Shown in pieces: positions 1 to 7,712 of a DNA stretch of 10,255 nt. This DNA comes from JBGOUJ01 sp041477005 (GTDB lineage Bacteria > Acidobacteriota > Terriglobia > Bryobacterales > JACQDG01). The translations under genes were made by a program, and so were the position numbers. The DNA lies in NCBI GenBank assembly GCA_041477005.1, contig JBGOUJ010000244.1, positions 1-10,255 of the forward strand, read 5' to 3'. The notes under the pieces were generated by a model. The model did not search any database. It was not told where the DNA came from and saw only the letters and a program-made list of their open reading frames with translations. How positions within the stretch are numbered: the first letter of the stretch is position 1; each line of letters starts with the position of its first letter.

Positions 1-1
1 A

Positions 2-83
2 TCTCGCCCACCTACCCCCGGCGCCCACAAGCCACACAAGCCACCGCCCGTCTCGCCCATCACCATCTACCCCCGGCGCCCAC
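2..83. repeat. Imperfect direct repeat upstream of yebC
   Basis: A block of about 27 bases (TCTCGCCCA then CTACCCCCGGCGCCCAC) occurs at 2-28 and again at 51-83, where 6 extra bases split its two halves. The 17-base core is identical at 12-28 and 67-83. The array may continue to the left of the window. It is cytosine-rich and noncoding as far as I can see. Its function is unknown. Confidence 0.6.
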
Positions 84-131
84 TTTCTGCTATCTTCGTA
101 ATTACCGATTTTTCTCAATTCGAGGTTCACC

Positions 132-878
<747 letters not shown>

Positions 879-880
879 CC

Positions 881-1393
881 ATGCGCGTGCTCGGCATCGA
901 CTGCGGCTGCGAGAAGACTGGCTTTGGTGTAGTGGATACAGACGGCCGCACCCATCGGTTGATCTCTTCCGGCGTTATTCGCACCTCTACGCATGACCCC
1001 ATGGCTGCCCGCCTCGCCCAAATCCACGCCGGCCTGACCGAGGCGCTCCGGCGCTACCAGCCCGAGGTGGTGGCGATTGAGGAAGTCTTTCACGCGACCA
1101 ACGTCAAGACCGCTTTGAAGTTGGCCCACGTGCGCGGCATCGCCCTGCTGGCCGCGGCTCAAGCCGGCCTTCCCGTCGGCGAGTATTCGCCCCTCGAGGT
1201 CAAAATCAGCGTGGTCGGCTACGGACGCGCCGAAAAGCACCAGGTGCAGAGCATGGTCGCATCCCTTCTTTCCATGGCCGAACCGGTCTCCGAGGACGCC
1301 TCCGACGCATTGGCCGTAGCCATCTGCCACGCCACGACCGCCACGGTCGAAGCCAAGATGATCGGGCCCAAGATGCTCCGGAGCGCGCGCTGA
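881..1393 (+). CDS. ruvC: Holliday junction resolvase RuvC
   Basis: The 170-residue product matches the usual RuvC size. It is the endonuclease that resolves Holliday junctions together with RuvAB. The four acidic active-site residues are all visible: D7 (in VLGIDCG), E67 (in VAIEEVF), D139 and D142 (in EDASDALAVAICH), matching E. coli D7, E66, D138 and D141. The VVGYGRAEKHQV block is also typical. I chose the ATG at 881. A TTG at 875, overlapping the yebC stop, is in frame and would add two residues. No strong Shine-Dalgarno is visible for either, suggesting translational coupling to yebC. ruvA and ruvB do not follow; the next gene begins immediately after the ruvC stop. Confidence 0.95.
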   Translation: MRVLGIDCGCEKTGFGVVDTDGRTHRLISSGVIRTSTHDPMAARLAQIHAGLTEALRRYQPEVVAIEEVFHATNVKTALKLAHVRGIALLAAAQAGLPVGEYSPLEVKISVVGYGRAEKHQVQSMVASLLSMAEPVSEDASDALAVAICHATTATVEAKMIGPKMLRSAR

Positions 1394-2065
1394 ATGTCCC
1401 GTATTGCTCTTTGCCTCGTCCTGCTGGCCGGCGCCTTGAGCGAGCAGGATGCTCCGAGCGCGAAGGATACACCAAGCGCGCAGGATGCTTCGAAGGCCGC
1501 CCGGATTGTCTTTTCGAAGTCGTTTCCCGGCAGCGTCCCGGAGTACTTTTCGATCGATCTCGATCGAAGCGGCAAGACGGTCTATAAAGAGTCGCTGGAC
1601 GACGACAGCCCTTTGCGCTTCGAGATCGGCCCCAAAGAAACCGCGGAAATCTTCGCCCTGGCCGCCAAGCTCCAATACTTTCAGCGGCCCCTGGAAAGCA
1701 ACCTCAAGGTAGCCAAGATGGGAATGAAGACCCTGCGGTACGAGGGCGTGGAAGCGCGAGGCGAAGCAAAGTTCAACTACTCCGAGGACCCCGATGCGCG
1801 CACTCTGGCGGACTGGTTTGAGAGGATCAGTGAAACCGAGCAGCACCTGATCGCTCTTCAGCGGAGTGCGCAGTTCGACCGGCTGGGAGTCAACAAGGCG
1901 CTGTTGCTGTTCGAAATTTCCTGGGACAAGCACCGCCTGGTAGCACCCGAGCAATTTCTGAAAATCCTCGACAGAATCGCCACCCAGCAGAATTACGTGC
2001 ACATCGCCCAAGCCCGCGCCGCATCGCTAGCCGAGCGGATCCGGGGCGGGAGGCCTCAGAATTGA
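1394..2065 (+). CDS. Secreted protein of unknown function
   Basis: I do not recognise this 223-residue protein with confidence. Residues 1-16 form a short signal-peptide-like hydrophobic stretch (MSRIALCLVLLAGALS). A small Ser/Asp/Ala-rich repeat follows (DAPSAKD, DTPSAQD, DASKA; about residues 19-34). The rest is an alpha/beta-looking domain with a segment FPGSVPEYFSIDLDRSGKTVYKE. This vaguely recalls the 'PVYS.TI..DG...Y' pattern of DUF6438-type proteins, but without their cysteines, so I do not assign it. The ATG directly abuts the ruvC TGA, and the stop overlaps the TTG start of the next gene by 4 nt, so it should be translationally coupled on both sides. Co-occurrence with the secreted thioredoxin-like gene suggests a periplasmic role (inference). 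Confidence 0.75.
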   Translation: MSRIALCLVLLAGALSEQDAPSAKDTPSAQDASKAARIVFSKSFPGSVPEYFSIDLDRSGKTVYKESLDDDSPLRFEIGPKETAEIFALAAKLQYFQRPLESNLKVAKMGMKTLRYEGVEARGEAKFNYSEDPDARTLADWFERISETEQHLIALQRSAQFDRLGVNKALLLFEISWDKHRLVAPEQFLKILDRIATQQNYVHIAQARAASLAERIRGGRPQN

Positions 2066-3558
2066 AGCTCGGGATCATCTTACTGATAGGTGCGCTGCCT
2101 GCCTGGTGCCAGACGTCGCCCCCAGCCCCCTCCCAAGCCAAGAAGTCGGACGCCACCCCCGCCCCAGCCTTCGGCACGTCCCCCGCAGCACCCTCTGCTG
2201 GTGCCCAAGCCCCGGCCTCGAGCGCGCCCCCCGCAGCCTCCTCCGCTAGTGCCCAAGCCCCAGCCTCCAGCGCAGCCCACGCCGCAGCCTCCGGAGGCGC
2301 TCAGTCTCCGGCCTCCGGCGCACCCCCCGCGGCACCCTCCGCTCGCGCCGCCGCTCCGGCCTCCGGCGCGCACCACGGCACTCTCTCCCGCGAGGAAGAA
2401 GAGCGGATGCTCCAGGATGCAGTCTCCCAGGTGGGCAACAGCCCGATCGACTTCATTCGCGCCGCTGAGCGGCACTTGCGGAAATATCCGCAGACCCCCC
2501 GGCGGGAGGACCTGGAGAGGGCCATCCTCAAGGCTGCGATCGATGCCAAAGACAATCCCCGGATCATCTTGTACGGCGAAAAGATTCTCCAGCAGGATAA
2601 CGACCTGGTGCTGCTGGATCGTGTAGCCCGCGCCCTGCTGGCCTCGGACGATCCAGATTCGTCCCGCCGGGCGCTCCAGTATTCCCAGAAGCTCGAGAAG
2701 GCGACCGCGGACTGGAACGCCCAGGCCCCGCAGCCGGAGAAGCAGGATGAGTTCGACCGCAACTTGGCGCGCGCGCGCGTTCTGGAGGCGCGCTCCTGGG
2801 GCAATGTCGGGGAGCTCGATAAGGCCGTGGCTCAGGCTCGCAAGAGCTACGACACCTATCCCACCGGTGAAGCCGCCGCCGAGATGGCCCGCTGGGAGGT
2901 GAAGCTCGGCCGGCTCCGGGAGGCCGTCGAGCACTACGCCGATGCTTTTGCTATTCCGGATCCCAACATCACCCAAGACAACCGCCGGCACGACCGGAAG
3001 GTTCTGGGTGAGATCTACGCGAAGCTCAACGGCTCGGAAACGGGGCTGGGGGACCTCGTTCTGAAGGCCTATGATCGTACGGCCGAGGCCGTTCGGGTGC
3101 TTGACGAGCGTCGCAACGCCGCCGTTCCCAACGCCGGTCTCCAGGACGCTTTTCAGTTCCGCCTGACCGGCTTGCGGGGCGATTCCGTCCGGTTGGGCGA
3201 TTTTCACGGCAAGGTCCTCGTCCTGGATTTCTGGGCCACCTGGTGCGGTCCCTGCCGCTTCCAGCACCCGATGATCGAGAAGCTCAAGTCCAAATACAAG
3301 AACCACCACGAAGTAGCGTTTCTCTCCATCGACACCGACCAGGACCGCTCCCTCGTAAAACCCTTCATCGAGGAGCTGCAGTGGTCCGATCAGGTTTATT
3401 TTGAGGACGGCCTCGCCCAGTTTTACCGCATCAACAGTATTCCCACCACCATGATCTTCAACAAGCGGGGCGAGATGGTGAGCCGCCTGCCTGGCTTCAT
3501 CGGGGAAGCGTTCGGGGAAGTTGTCAGCGAAAAAATCGAAGAAGCCCGCGCCGAGTAA
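2062..3558 (+). CDS. Secreted TPR-like / TlpA-type thioredoxin-fold protein
   Basis: The 498-residue product has four parts. Residues 1-16 look like a signal peptide (MKLGIILLIGALPAWC). Residues 20-108 are a low-complexity Ala/Pro/Ser region containing four 16-residue repeats. Residues about 110-345 are helical and TPR-like (e.g. LDKAVAQARKSYDTYP and LGRLREAVEHYADAF). Residues about 360-495 are a TlpA/ResA-like thioredoxin domain with the redox motif WCGPC at 394-398 and a cis-Pro loop SIPTTMIF. It probably acts outside the cytoplasmic membrane as a thiol-disulfide reductant; the substrate is unknown. The TTG start at 2062 is supported by a GGGAGG Shine-Dalgarno at 2048-2053, 8 nt upstream, and by the leader peptide that follows. 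It ends 9 nt from the convergent selD stop, with no evident terminator hairpin between. Confidence 0.88.
   Translation: MKLGIILLIGALPAWCQTSPPAPSQAKKSDATPAPAFGTSPAAPSAGAQAPASSAPPAASSASAQAPASSAAHAAASGGAQSPASGAPPAAPSARAAAPASGAHHGTLSREEEERMLQDAVSQVGNSPIDFIRAAERHLRKYPQTPRREDLERAILKAAIDAKDNPRIILYGEKILQQDNDLVLLDRVARALLASDDPDSSRRALQYSQKLEKATADWNAQAPQPEKQDEFDRNLARARVLEARSWGNVGELDKAVAQARKSYDTYPTGEAAAEMARWEVKLGRLREAVEHYADAFAIPDPNITQDNRRHDRKVLGEIYAKLNGSETGLGDLVLKAYDRTAEAVRVLDERRNAAVPNAGLQDAFQFRLTGLRGDSVRLGDFHGKVLVLDFWATWCGPCRFQHPMIEKLKSKYKNHHEVAFLSIDTDQDRSLVKPFIEELQWSDQVYFEDGLAQFYRINSIPTTMIFNKRGEMVSRLPGFIGEAFGEVVSEKIEEARAE
2194..2385 (+). repeat. Four 48-bp in-frame repeats (16-residue Ala/Pro/Ser units)
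   Basis: Four consecutive 48-nt units encode SAGAQAPASSAPPAAS, SASAQAPASSAAHAAA, SGGAQSPASGAPPAAP and SARAAAPASGAHHGTL (residues 45-108 of the TlpA-like protein). The units are in frame and degenerate. They form a flexible linker between the signal peptide and the helical domain. Such repeats commonly vary in number between strains (inference). Confidence 0.85.
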
Positions 3559-3567
3559 AGCCGGCGG

Positions 3568-4596
3568 TTAGTGGACCACGATGGAGTGTGCGGCCCGGGG
3601 CCGGGTTTCTCCTATAATGCGCGCCTCGATGCCCGAGTCCCTAAGCTTGCCGGCGAGGGCCTCGGCCTCTTGGGATTCGACTGCGATCAGCAGGCCTCCG
3701 GCCGTTTGGGGGTCGTAGAGCAGGCTCTCCAGCTCTTCCGGTATCGGCGCCGCGATCTCCACCGCGCACGATACGAATTCCCGGTTGTTTTTCAGGCCTC
3801 CCGGAATCGCTCCCTGCAGGGAATAATCCAGCGCGCCGGGCAGAAGTGCTACTTGTGTACTATAAAGCTCTATGGTCACGCCGCTGCCCTTAGCCATCTC
3901 CCGGGCGTGCCCCAGCAAGCCGAAACCGGTGATGTCGGTGCAGGCGTGAACGTGATGACTGAGCATGATCTCGCAGGCCTTGCGGTTCAGCGTGAGCATG
4001 GAAGCAACCGAGGCGGCCACGTCCGGCGCGTGCGCGATTCCGCGCTTCAGGGCTGTGCTGATCACACCGGTGCCGATTCGCTTGGTGAGCACCAAGGCAT
4101 CGCCCACCCGAGCTCCGGCATTGGTGAGGATCCGCGAAGGATCGATCACCCCGGTGACGGCGTAGCCGAACTTCACCTCGTCATCAGCAATACTGTGGCC
4201 GCCCAGCAGCGCGCAGTCGGCCTCCCGCAGCTTTTCGGATCCGCCCTGCAGGATCTCGGTGAGGGTGTCTGCATCGCCTTTGGCCGGGAAAGCTAGGATC
4301 GAAAGGGCCGAGAGCGGCCGGCCTCCCATGGCGTAAACGTCGCTCAGGGAATTGACCGCCGCGATCTGGCCATAGACGAACGGTTCGTCCACGATCGGAG
4401 TGAAAAAGTCGACCGTTTGCACCAGCGCAAGGTTCTCCGAAAGCTTATACACCCCGGCATCGTCCGAGGTCTCAAAGCCGACCAGCACGTTTTCGTTCTT
4501 CACTCGCGGCAGCTTGGCGAGCACCGAGTCCAACAACTTTGGACTGAGTTTCGACGCTCAACCAGCCGCCTTCACCTGCGCTGTCAGCGGGACCAT
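3568..4596 (-). CDS. selD: Selenide, water dikinase (selenophosphate synthetase), selenocysteine-containing
   Basis: SelD makes selenophosphate from selenide and ATP, the selenium donor for selenocysteine and selenouridine. I extend the gene to an ATG at 4596-4594 by reading the in-frame TGA at 4560-4558 as selenocysteine (residue 13). The restored N-terminus, MVPLTAQVKAAGUASKLSPK, aligns with ordinary SelD: Sec13 sits at E. coli Cys17 and K16 at the catalytic Lys20. The four conserved acidic ATP/Mg sites are present: D46 (DDAGVY), D63 (TVDFF), D86 (SDVYAMGG) and D221 (TDITGFG). DPQTAGG is at 295-301. The total of 342 residues is normal for the family. Starting instead at the TTG at 4536 would delete both catalytic residues, and no Shine-Dalgarno precedes it. 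The ATG lies 6 nt after the parB stop, indicating coupling. A bSECIS-like hairpin follows the TGA. The alternative, a SelD inactivated by a stop, is much less likely. Confidence 0.93.
4523..4549 (-). promoter_or_regulatory. Bacterial SECIS element for Sec13 of SelD
   Basis: In the mRNA, AGUCCAA (4545-4539) pairs perfectly with UUGGACU (4533-4527) around a 5-nt loop AGUUG (4538-4534). After a C-C mismatch the stem extends with U-G, C-G and A-U pairs (4547-4549 with 4525-4523). Exactly 19 nt separate the UGA from the apical loop, and the second loop base is G. Published bacterial SECIS rules ask for 16-37 nt spacing, a small apical loop and a G among its first two bases; all are met. SelB would bind it to recode the UGA. 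Confidence 0.85.
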
Positions 4597-4602
4597 AACC
4601 GT

Positions 4603-5505
4603 TCAGGAGCGGACGATGGCCGCGTAAATCCGGTCGAGGTCATCGGCGGAATAATAGTCAATCTCGATGCAGCCCTTCTGATCTCCTTTGGCAATCACTC
4701 GAACCTTCGTCCCGAGCGCTTGCTCCATCTCGCGGATTGCCGCGGCGACGTTGGGGTCTACCTTGGTCCCCTCCGGCTCACCGACCTCCCGCCTCTCGGT
4801 CATCCGCTGCACCAAACGCTCCACCTGCCGGACCGAGAGTCCTTGGGCAGCCGTCTTCTCCGCCACCGCTCGCTGATGGTCCTCGTCGGGCAGCCCCAGG
4901 ATGGCCCGGGCGTGCCCCATTGAAATCCTCTTCTCGGCGACCAACTGTTGGATGTCAGCAGGCAGCTTTAGGAGTCGCAGGAGGTTTGTGATGGTGGTAC
5001 GATCCTTCCCGGTGCGCCGTGCAATCTCCTCGTGGCTGATCCGCAGCTCCCGCACCATCCCCTCAAACGCTTGCGCAGTCTCGATCGGGTTCAGGTCTTC
5101 CCGCTGGATGTTCTCAATGAGAGTTACCTCCAGCAGCCGGTCTGCCGGTATCTCCTGCACGATGGCGGGAACGGTGGTCAGCCCGGCCAGCCGAGCGGCT
5201 CTCCATCGGCGCTCCCCGACGATCAGTGTGTATCTCGACCCACTGCGCCGAACCACAATCGGCTGGATCAGTCCGTCGGACCGGATCGACTGCGCGAGCT
5301 CCTCTAGCCGCTCGGCCTGGAACACGCGGCGCGGCTGATACGGGTTGGGATCGATCAAAGCAACAGGGACTTTCAGGATCCGCTCTATCGCTGGGGTGCC
5401 CGCTTCAGGAGTTTCTGTCCTGACATTGCTCCTCTCCGGCAGCAGAGCGCTGAGTCCCCGTCCCAGGGCCCTACGTGGTGCCGACGGCTCTGGTGTCTTC
5501 GTCAT
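4603..5505 (-). CDS. parB: Chromosome-partitioning protein ParB (Spo0J)
   Basis: The 300-residue product is a chromosomal ParB, the CTP-dependent DNA clamp that loads at parS. Residues 13-22 (ALGRGLSALL) form the N-terminal ParA-contacting motif. Residues about 44-118 are the ParB/Spo0J nuclease-like CTPase fold with GERRWR at 98-103, and ENIQRE is at 131-136. The parS-binding helix-turn-helix is about 157-178 (SHEEIARRTGKDRTTITNLL). Residues about 250-300 are the dimerisation domain. I chose the ATG at 5505 because it has AGGAG 10 nt upstream and the family's usual N-terminus; an upstream in-frame ATG at 5649 would add 48 unrelated residues read inside parA. The gene overlaps the parA 3' end by 35 nt and is followed 6 nt later by selD. 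Confidence 0.96.
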   Translation of the reverse strand: MTKTPEPSAPRRALGRGLSALLPERSNVRTETPEAGTPAIERILKVPVALIDPNPYQPRRVFQAERLEELAQSIRSDGLIQPIVVRRSGSRYTLIVGERRWRAARLAGLTTVPAIVQEIPADRLLEVTLIENIQREDLNPIETAQAFEGMVRELRISHEEIARRTGKDRTTITNLLRLLKLPADIQQLVAEKRISMGHARAILGLPDEDHQRAVAEKTAAQGLSVRQVERLVQRMTERREVGEPEGTKVDPNVAAAIREMEQALGTKVRVIAKGDQKGCIEIDYYSADDLDRIYAAIVRS

Positions 5506-6259
5506 GAGCAAGGATCTCCTTCGCGAGCCGGATGTAGCCTTCCGCCCCCCTGGAATGCAGATCGTAGAGAATAACCGGCTTGCCGTAACTGGGAGCCTCC
5601 GCCAGCCGGACGTTGCGAGGAATGACGGTCTCGAAGACTTCCCCGGCAAAGAAGCCCCTGAGATCCTCAGCGACCTGCCGGGTCAGGTTCGTCCGCTCAT
5701 CGAACATGGTCAGGAGGACGCCTTCGATCCGGAGTTGCGGATTGAGCGAGTCCCGGACCCGCTCCATGGTATCGATGAGCTGCGATACCCCCTCAAGGGC
5801 GAAGTATTCGCATTGAATTGGGATGAGCAAGGTGTCGGCCGCCACCAGGGCGTTCACAGTGAGCAGATCAAGCGCCGGCGGGCAATCCAACAGTACAAAC
5901 CGATACTCCTCGCGGATCGGCCGCAGGGCCTCCCGGAGCCGCAGGTCTCGATCTTCAGCGCCGACCAACTCCACGTTCGCCCCGACCAGCCGGCGGTCCG
6001 CCGGGATCAAATCCAAGCCCTCGATAGCAGTTTTCAGACGGACATCGCTGGCCATCGTCTCCTGGATCAGAACTTCGTATAGATTCTTTCTGTCAGGATC
6101 CCGGCTGTAGCCGAGTCCGCTCGTCGAATTTCCCTGCGGGTCGCAATCCACGACCAATACCCGGCACTCCGCTGCGGCGAGCGAGGCCGAGAGGTTGATG
6201 GCGGTGGTCGTCTTTCCAACACCACCCTTTTGATTGGCGATCGCGATGACTTTGCCCAC
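5471..6259 (-). CDS. parA: Chromosome-partitioning ATPase ParA (Soj)
   Basis: The 262-residue product is a ParA/Soj/MinD-superfamily ATPase that forms nucleoid-bound dimers and moves ParB-parS complexes. The deviant Walker A KGGVGKTT is at residues 11-18 with signature K11 and K16. VVDCDPQGN (36-44) is the Walker A' region with D40. FVLLDCPPAL is Walker B, and the C-terminal VIPRNVRLAEAPSYGKPV block is typical of Soj. The start is the GTG at 6259: it gives the canonical MGKVIAIANQKGG N-terminus and has GGGAG 5 nt upstream. Longer in-frame extensions reach 6517 but cross the upstream parS site and insertion-element DNA, so they are unlikely to be translated. parB begins inside its last 35 nt. 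Confidence 0.96.
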   Translation of the reverse strand: MGKVIAIANQKGGVGKTTTAINLSASLAAAECRVLVVDCDPQGNSTSGLGYSRDPDRKNLYEVLIQETMASDVRLKTAIEGLDLIPADRRLVGANVELVGAEDRDLRLREALRPIREEYRFVLLDCPPALDLLTVNALVAADTLLIPIQCEYFALEGVSQLIDTMERVRDSLNPQLRIEGVLLTMFDERTNLTRQVAEDLRGFFAGEVFETVIPRNVRLAEAPSYGKPVILYDLHSRGAEGYIRLAKEILAHDEDTRAVGTT

Positions 6260-6320
6260 GGAAGCTCCCAGGAAGGTTGTGATGAGGTCGCAAAGCACAA
6301 ATCTAGCACAGAACCCGGCT

Positions 6321-6336
6321 GGTTTCACGTGGAACG
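6321..6336. promoter_or_regulatory. parS: parS site 1 (ParB-binding centromere)
   Basis: GGTTTCACGTGGAACG differs from the B. subtilis consensus TGTTTCACGTGAAACA only at the outer bases and one inner position. The core GTTTCACGTGGAAC keeps the palindromic CACGTG centre. It lies 62 bp upstream of the parA start, and an identical 16-mer occurs at 7803-7818. Binding was not tested here, but parS beside parAB is the usual arrangement. Confidence 0.88.
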
Positions 6337-6345
6337 ACTTAAGGG
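6337..6345 (+). repeat. Probable target-site duplication, left copy
   Basis: ACTTAAGGG abuts the left inverted repeat of the insertion element. The right flank at 7713-7725 reads ACTTAATTAAGGG, the same sequence with TTAA duplicated. This suggests a 9-bp target duplication in which one copy later gained 4 bp; chance similarity in a short AT-rich stretch cannot be excluded. Confidence 0.5.
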
Positions 6346-6360
6346 CAGCGATTCCGCAAC
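6346..6360 (+). repeat. Left terminal inverted repeat
   Basis: CAGCGATTCCGCAAC is the exact reverse complement of 7698-7712. A 15-bp perfect inverted match within about 1.5 kb is not expected by chance. Partial similarity continues a few bases inward. Confidence 0.7.
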
Positions 6361-6561
6361 GAGGAACGGGGGGGGCAGGAACCCGTGTATTGGGCCCGGC
6401 TTTCAGCGTTTGAGGGGAGAAGAGGAGATCCTCATGGCGTGGTGAGAGCAGAAAAAGGGGCGTTGGGAGCCATTCGGACACACCACGGACGCAAGGCCCC
6501 AACTGCGGTCCTGGCATGAAGCAGCGGAACGAGGGGGGAAGACGAGGGTGCGGAGAAAGTT

Positions 6562-7220
6562 TCAGGGTGACAGGCTGGTGGGAATCACCTCCGCATAGAG
6601 TTCAGCCGCGATAAGGCTGGCCCAAAAGGCTTGGGTTGTTGCGTTGCGGACTTGTGGCTTCAGATTCAGGGCCAAGAAGGCATGAAAGATGTGTAAGACA
6701 GGAACGCCGCGAGCAGAAAGCACTCCATGGCGTTGGGGTCATGTTTGTACACGTGATCGGCATGCCATTGGTGGACCAACTCGTTGAAGTTGAAGCCATG
6801 ATTCTCGATATCCCATCGCTGATGGCCGAGACGGATGGCCCGCTCGGTGGGAACTTGCGTGGGCGGAAGCGTGGTCACCCAGATCGAGTCGCTGGTTTGC
6901 GGAGAATCCTTTCGGTCGATCTGCCGGCGCACCGAGTGCGTTTCCAAGGAACGGAGGACGCGCACGGGAGCGTTCACCTGGGGCCAGGAGAGCAGGTCTG
7001 GAAAATCCCACCACAAGCACTGGCGGGACCGGTAGGAACCTTTCTGAGGCGCTAGGCGGTCCCAGAGTCCCGCCACGTCTTGGTAAAGGTTGCGCCGTTC
7101 ATCTTTGAGAACCACCAGAGCGTGCTTGTGGTGGATCCCTTGTCGCAATGTGTCGGCATCGAGCAGCGCACGGGAGAAGTCGAAGATCTTTTCGGAATAC
7201 GCGATCAGTCGCCGGAGAAC
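6562..7220 (-). pseudogene. Truncated, frameshifted DDE transposase
   Basis: Reading from 7220 the frame gives LIAYSEKIFDFSRALLDA, then HKHALVVLKDERRN and QRWDIENHGF (with the likely catalytic Glu), then HADHVYKHDPNAMECFLL. This matches the C-terminal half of a DDE transposase of a type common in acidobacteria. At 6690-6692 one base is missing: TAC ACA TCT TTC would be TAC NAC ATC TTT. The original frame stops at 6666. The shifted frame continues IFHAFLALNLKPQVRNATTQ to a TGA at 6564-6562. The N-terminal half with the first catalytic Asp residues is absent, because the remnant begins directly after the stop of the neighbouring small gene and in its frame. It is therefore inactive. Confidence 0.82.
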
Positions 7221-7556
7221 TTAGGGTTTCCTTTCCTTGAGCCGTTTCCATTCCAGTTCGGAAACTTCTTCGATCAGGCGTTCCATCTGTTGATAATCGT
7301 TCACGGCTTGACGAACGCGTTCCTGCCAAGCTTTTGGGATACAGATCTGGCGAGGCTTTCCACCCTGGCTCTGAACCAGGTACAAAGACTTGTGCCGTTC
7401 GCCTTGGGCGCAATGGCAGTTGGGTTTGCCGCACTTACCCGAACGTTCGGAAAGAGTGCCGCGAAGAAACCACTGGCTGGAGGCCAGTTGTGCAATCCGG
7501 GAACGGAAGTTGCGCTCGGCGGCGGAGAGTTTGGCGCGGTTGAGGGTGTCACCCAT
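7221..7556 (-). CDS. DUF6788-like small transposon accessory protein
   Basis: The 111-residue product is basic and helical, with a cysteine cluster CGKPNCHC (C42, C47, C49) and H55. It continues with PRQICIPKAWQERVRQAVNDY and a C-terminal helix rich in Glu and Lys. The pattern 'G.l.....CGKP.C.C..G.H' resembles DUF6788 proteins encoded next to DDE transposases; I recognise it from memory, not from a search. The cluster could bind zinc or nucleic acid (inference). The ATG at 7556 has only a weak AAGAG upstream. The reading frame is intact although its transposase partner is broken. It may be expressed but have no remaining partner here. Confidence 0.68.
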   Translation of the reverse strand: MGDTLNRAKLSAAERNFRSRIAQLASSQWFLRGTLSERSGKCGKPNCHCAQGERHKSLYLVQSQGGKPRQICIPKAWQERVRQAVNDYQQMERLIEEVSELEWKRLKERKP

Positions 7557-7611
7557 CTCTTATACATCTATAATATACAAGATCAGCCTGAAAGTCCAGA
7601 GCTAACTAAAG

Positions 7612-7670
7612 CTAAAACACAATGCGAATCTGCTCCCGAGCGAACAGAGAACTAAAACACCAGCGGAATC
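7612..7670 (+). repeat. Two subterminal direct repeats of the insertion element
   Basis: CTAAAACACAATGCGAATC (7612-7630) and CTAAAACACCAGCGGAATC (7652-7670) match at 15 of 19 positions and are 40 bp apart. The GCGGAATC of the second copy also occurs in the terminal repeat. They may be transposase-binding sites. The surrounding 7557-7697 is AT-rich and has no gene I can see. Confidence 0.5.
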
Positions 7671-7697
7671 AAATGTTTGGGTTGGTTAAGAATCTTG

Positions 7698-7712
7698 GTT
7701 GCGGAATCGCTG
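7698..7712 (+). repeat. Right terminal inverted repeat
   Basis: GTTGCGGAATCGCTG is the exact reverse complement of 6346-6360. It is followed at 7713-7725 by ACTTAATTAAGGG, the presumed right copy of the target duplication with a doubled TTAA. Confidence 0.7.

Larger units (their letters stand above)
6346..7712 (-). mobile_element. Degenerate insertion element between parA and rsmG
   Basis: The element is bounded by a perfect 15-bp inverted repeat: CAGCGATTCCGCAAC at 6346-6360 and GTTGCGGAATCGCTG at 7698-7712. It is 1367 bp long and carries, on the minus strand, a small DUF6788-like gene and a truncated, frameshifted DDE transposase. Near-duplicate flanks (ACTTAAGGG and ACTTAATTAAGGG) suggest target duplication. 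Bases 6361-6561, downstream of the transposase remnant, hold no gene I can see and include an 8-G run near 6368. It lies between parA and rsmG, normally adjacent, and between the two parS sites. I infer a once-mobile element that can no longer move by itself. Confidence 0.72.

Noticed and set aside
2080..3309. Long minus-strand ORF (409 codons) opposite the TlpA-like gene
   Set aside because: Its Gly/Cys-rich end is just the reverse reading of the Ala/Pro repeats. The plus strand has a signal peptide and a WCGPC thioredoxin domain.
3559..3567. Bidirectional terminator between the convergent TlpA-like gene and selD
   Set aside because: The gap is only 9 nt, and I could not find a stem-loop with a T-tract on either side.
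3568..4536. SelD starting at the TTG at 4536
   Set aside because: It would remove the catalytic Cys/Sec and Lys, no Shine-Dalgarno precedes the TTG, and the sequence upstream through the TGA encodes a clear SelD N-terminus.
6750..6755. Further CACGTG centre inside the transposase remnant, and one at 1127-1132 in ruvC
   Set aside because: Neither has the GTTT/AAAC-type flanks needed for parS.
7099..7434. Minus-strand ORF overlapping the DUF6788-like gene
   Set aside because: It is another frame across two better-supported reading frames, without domain content.
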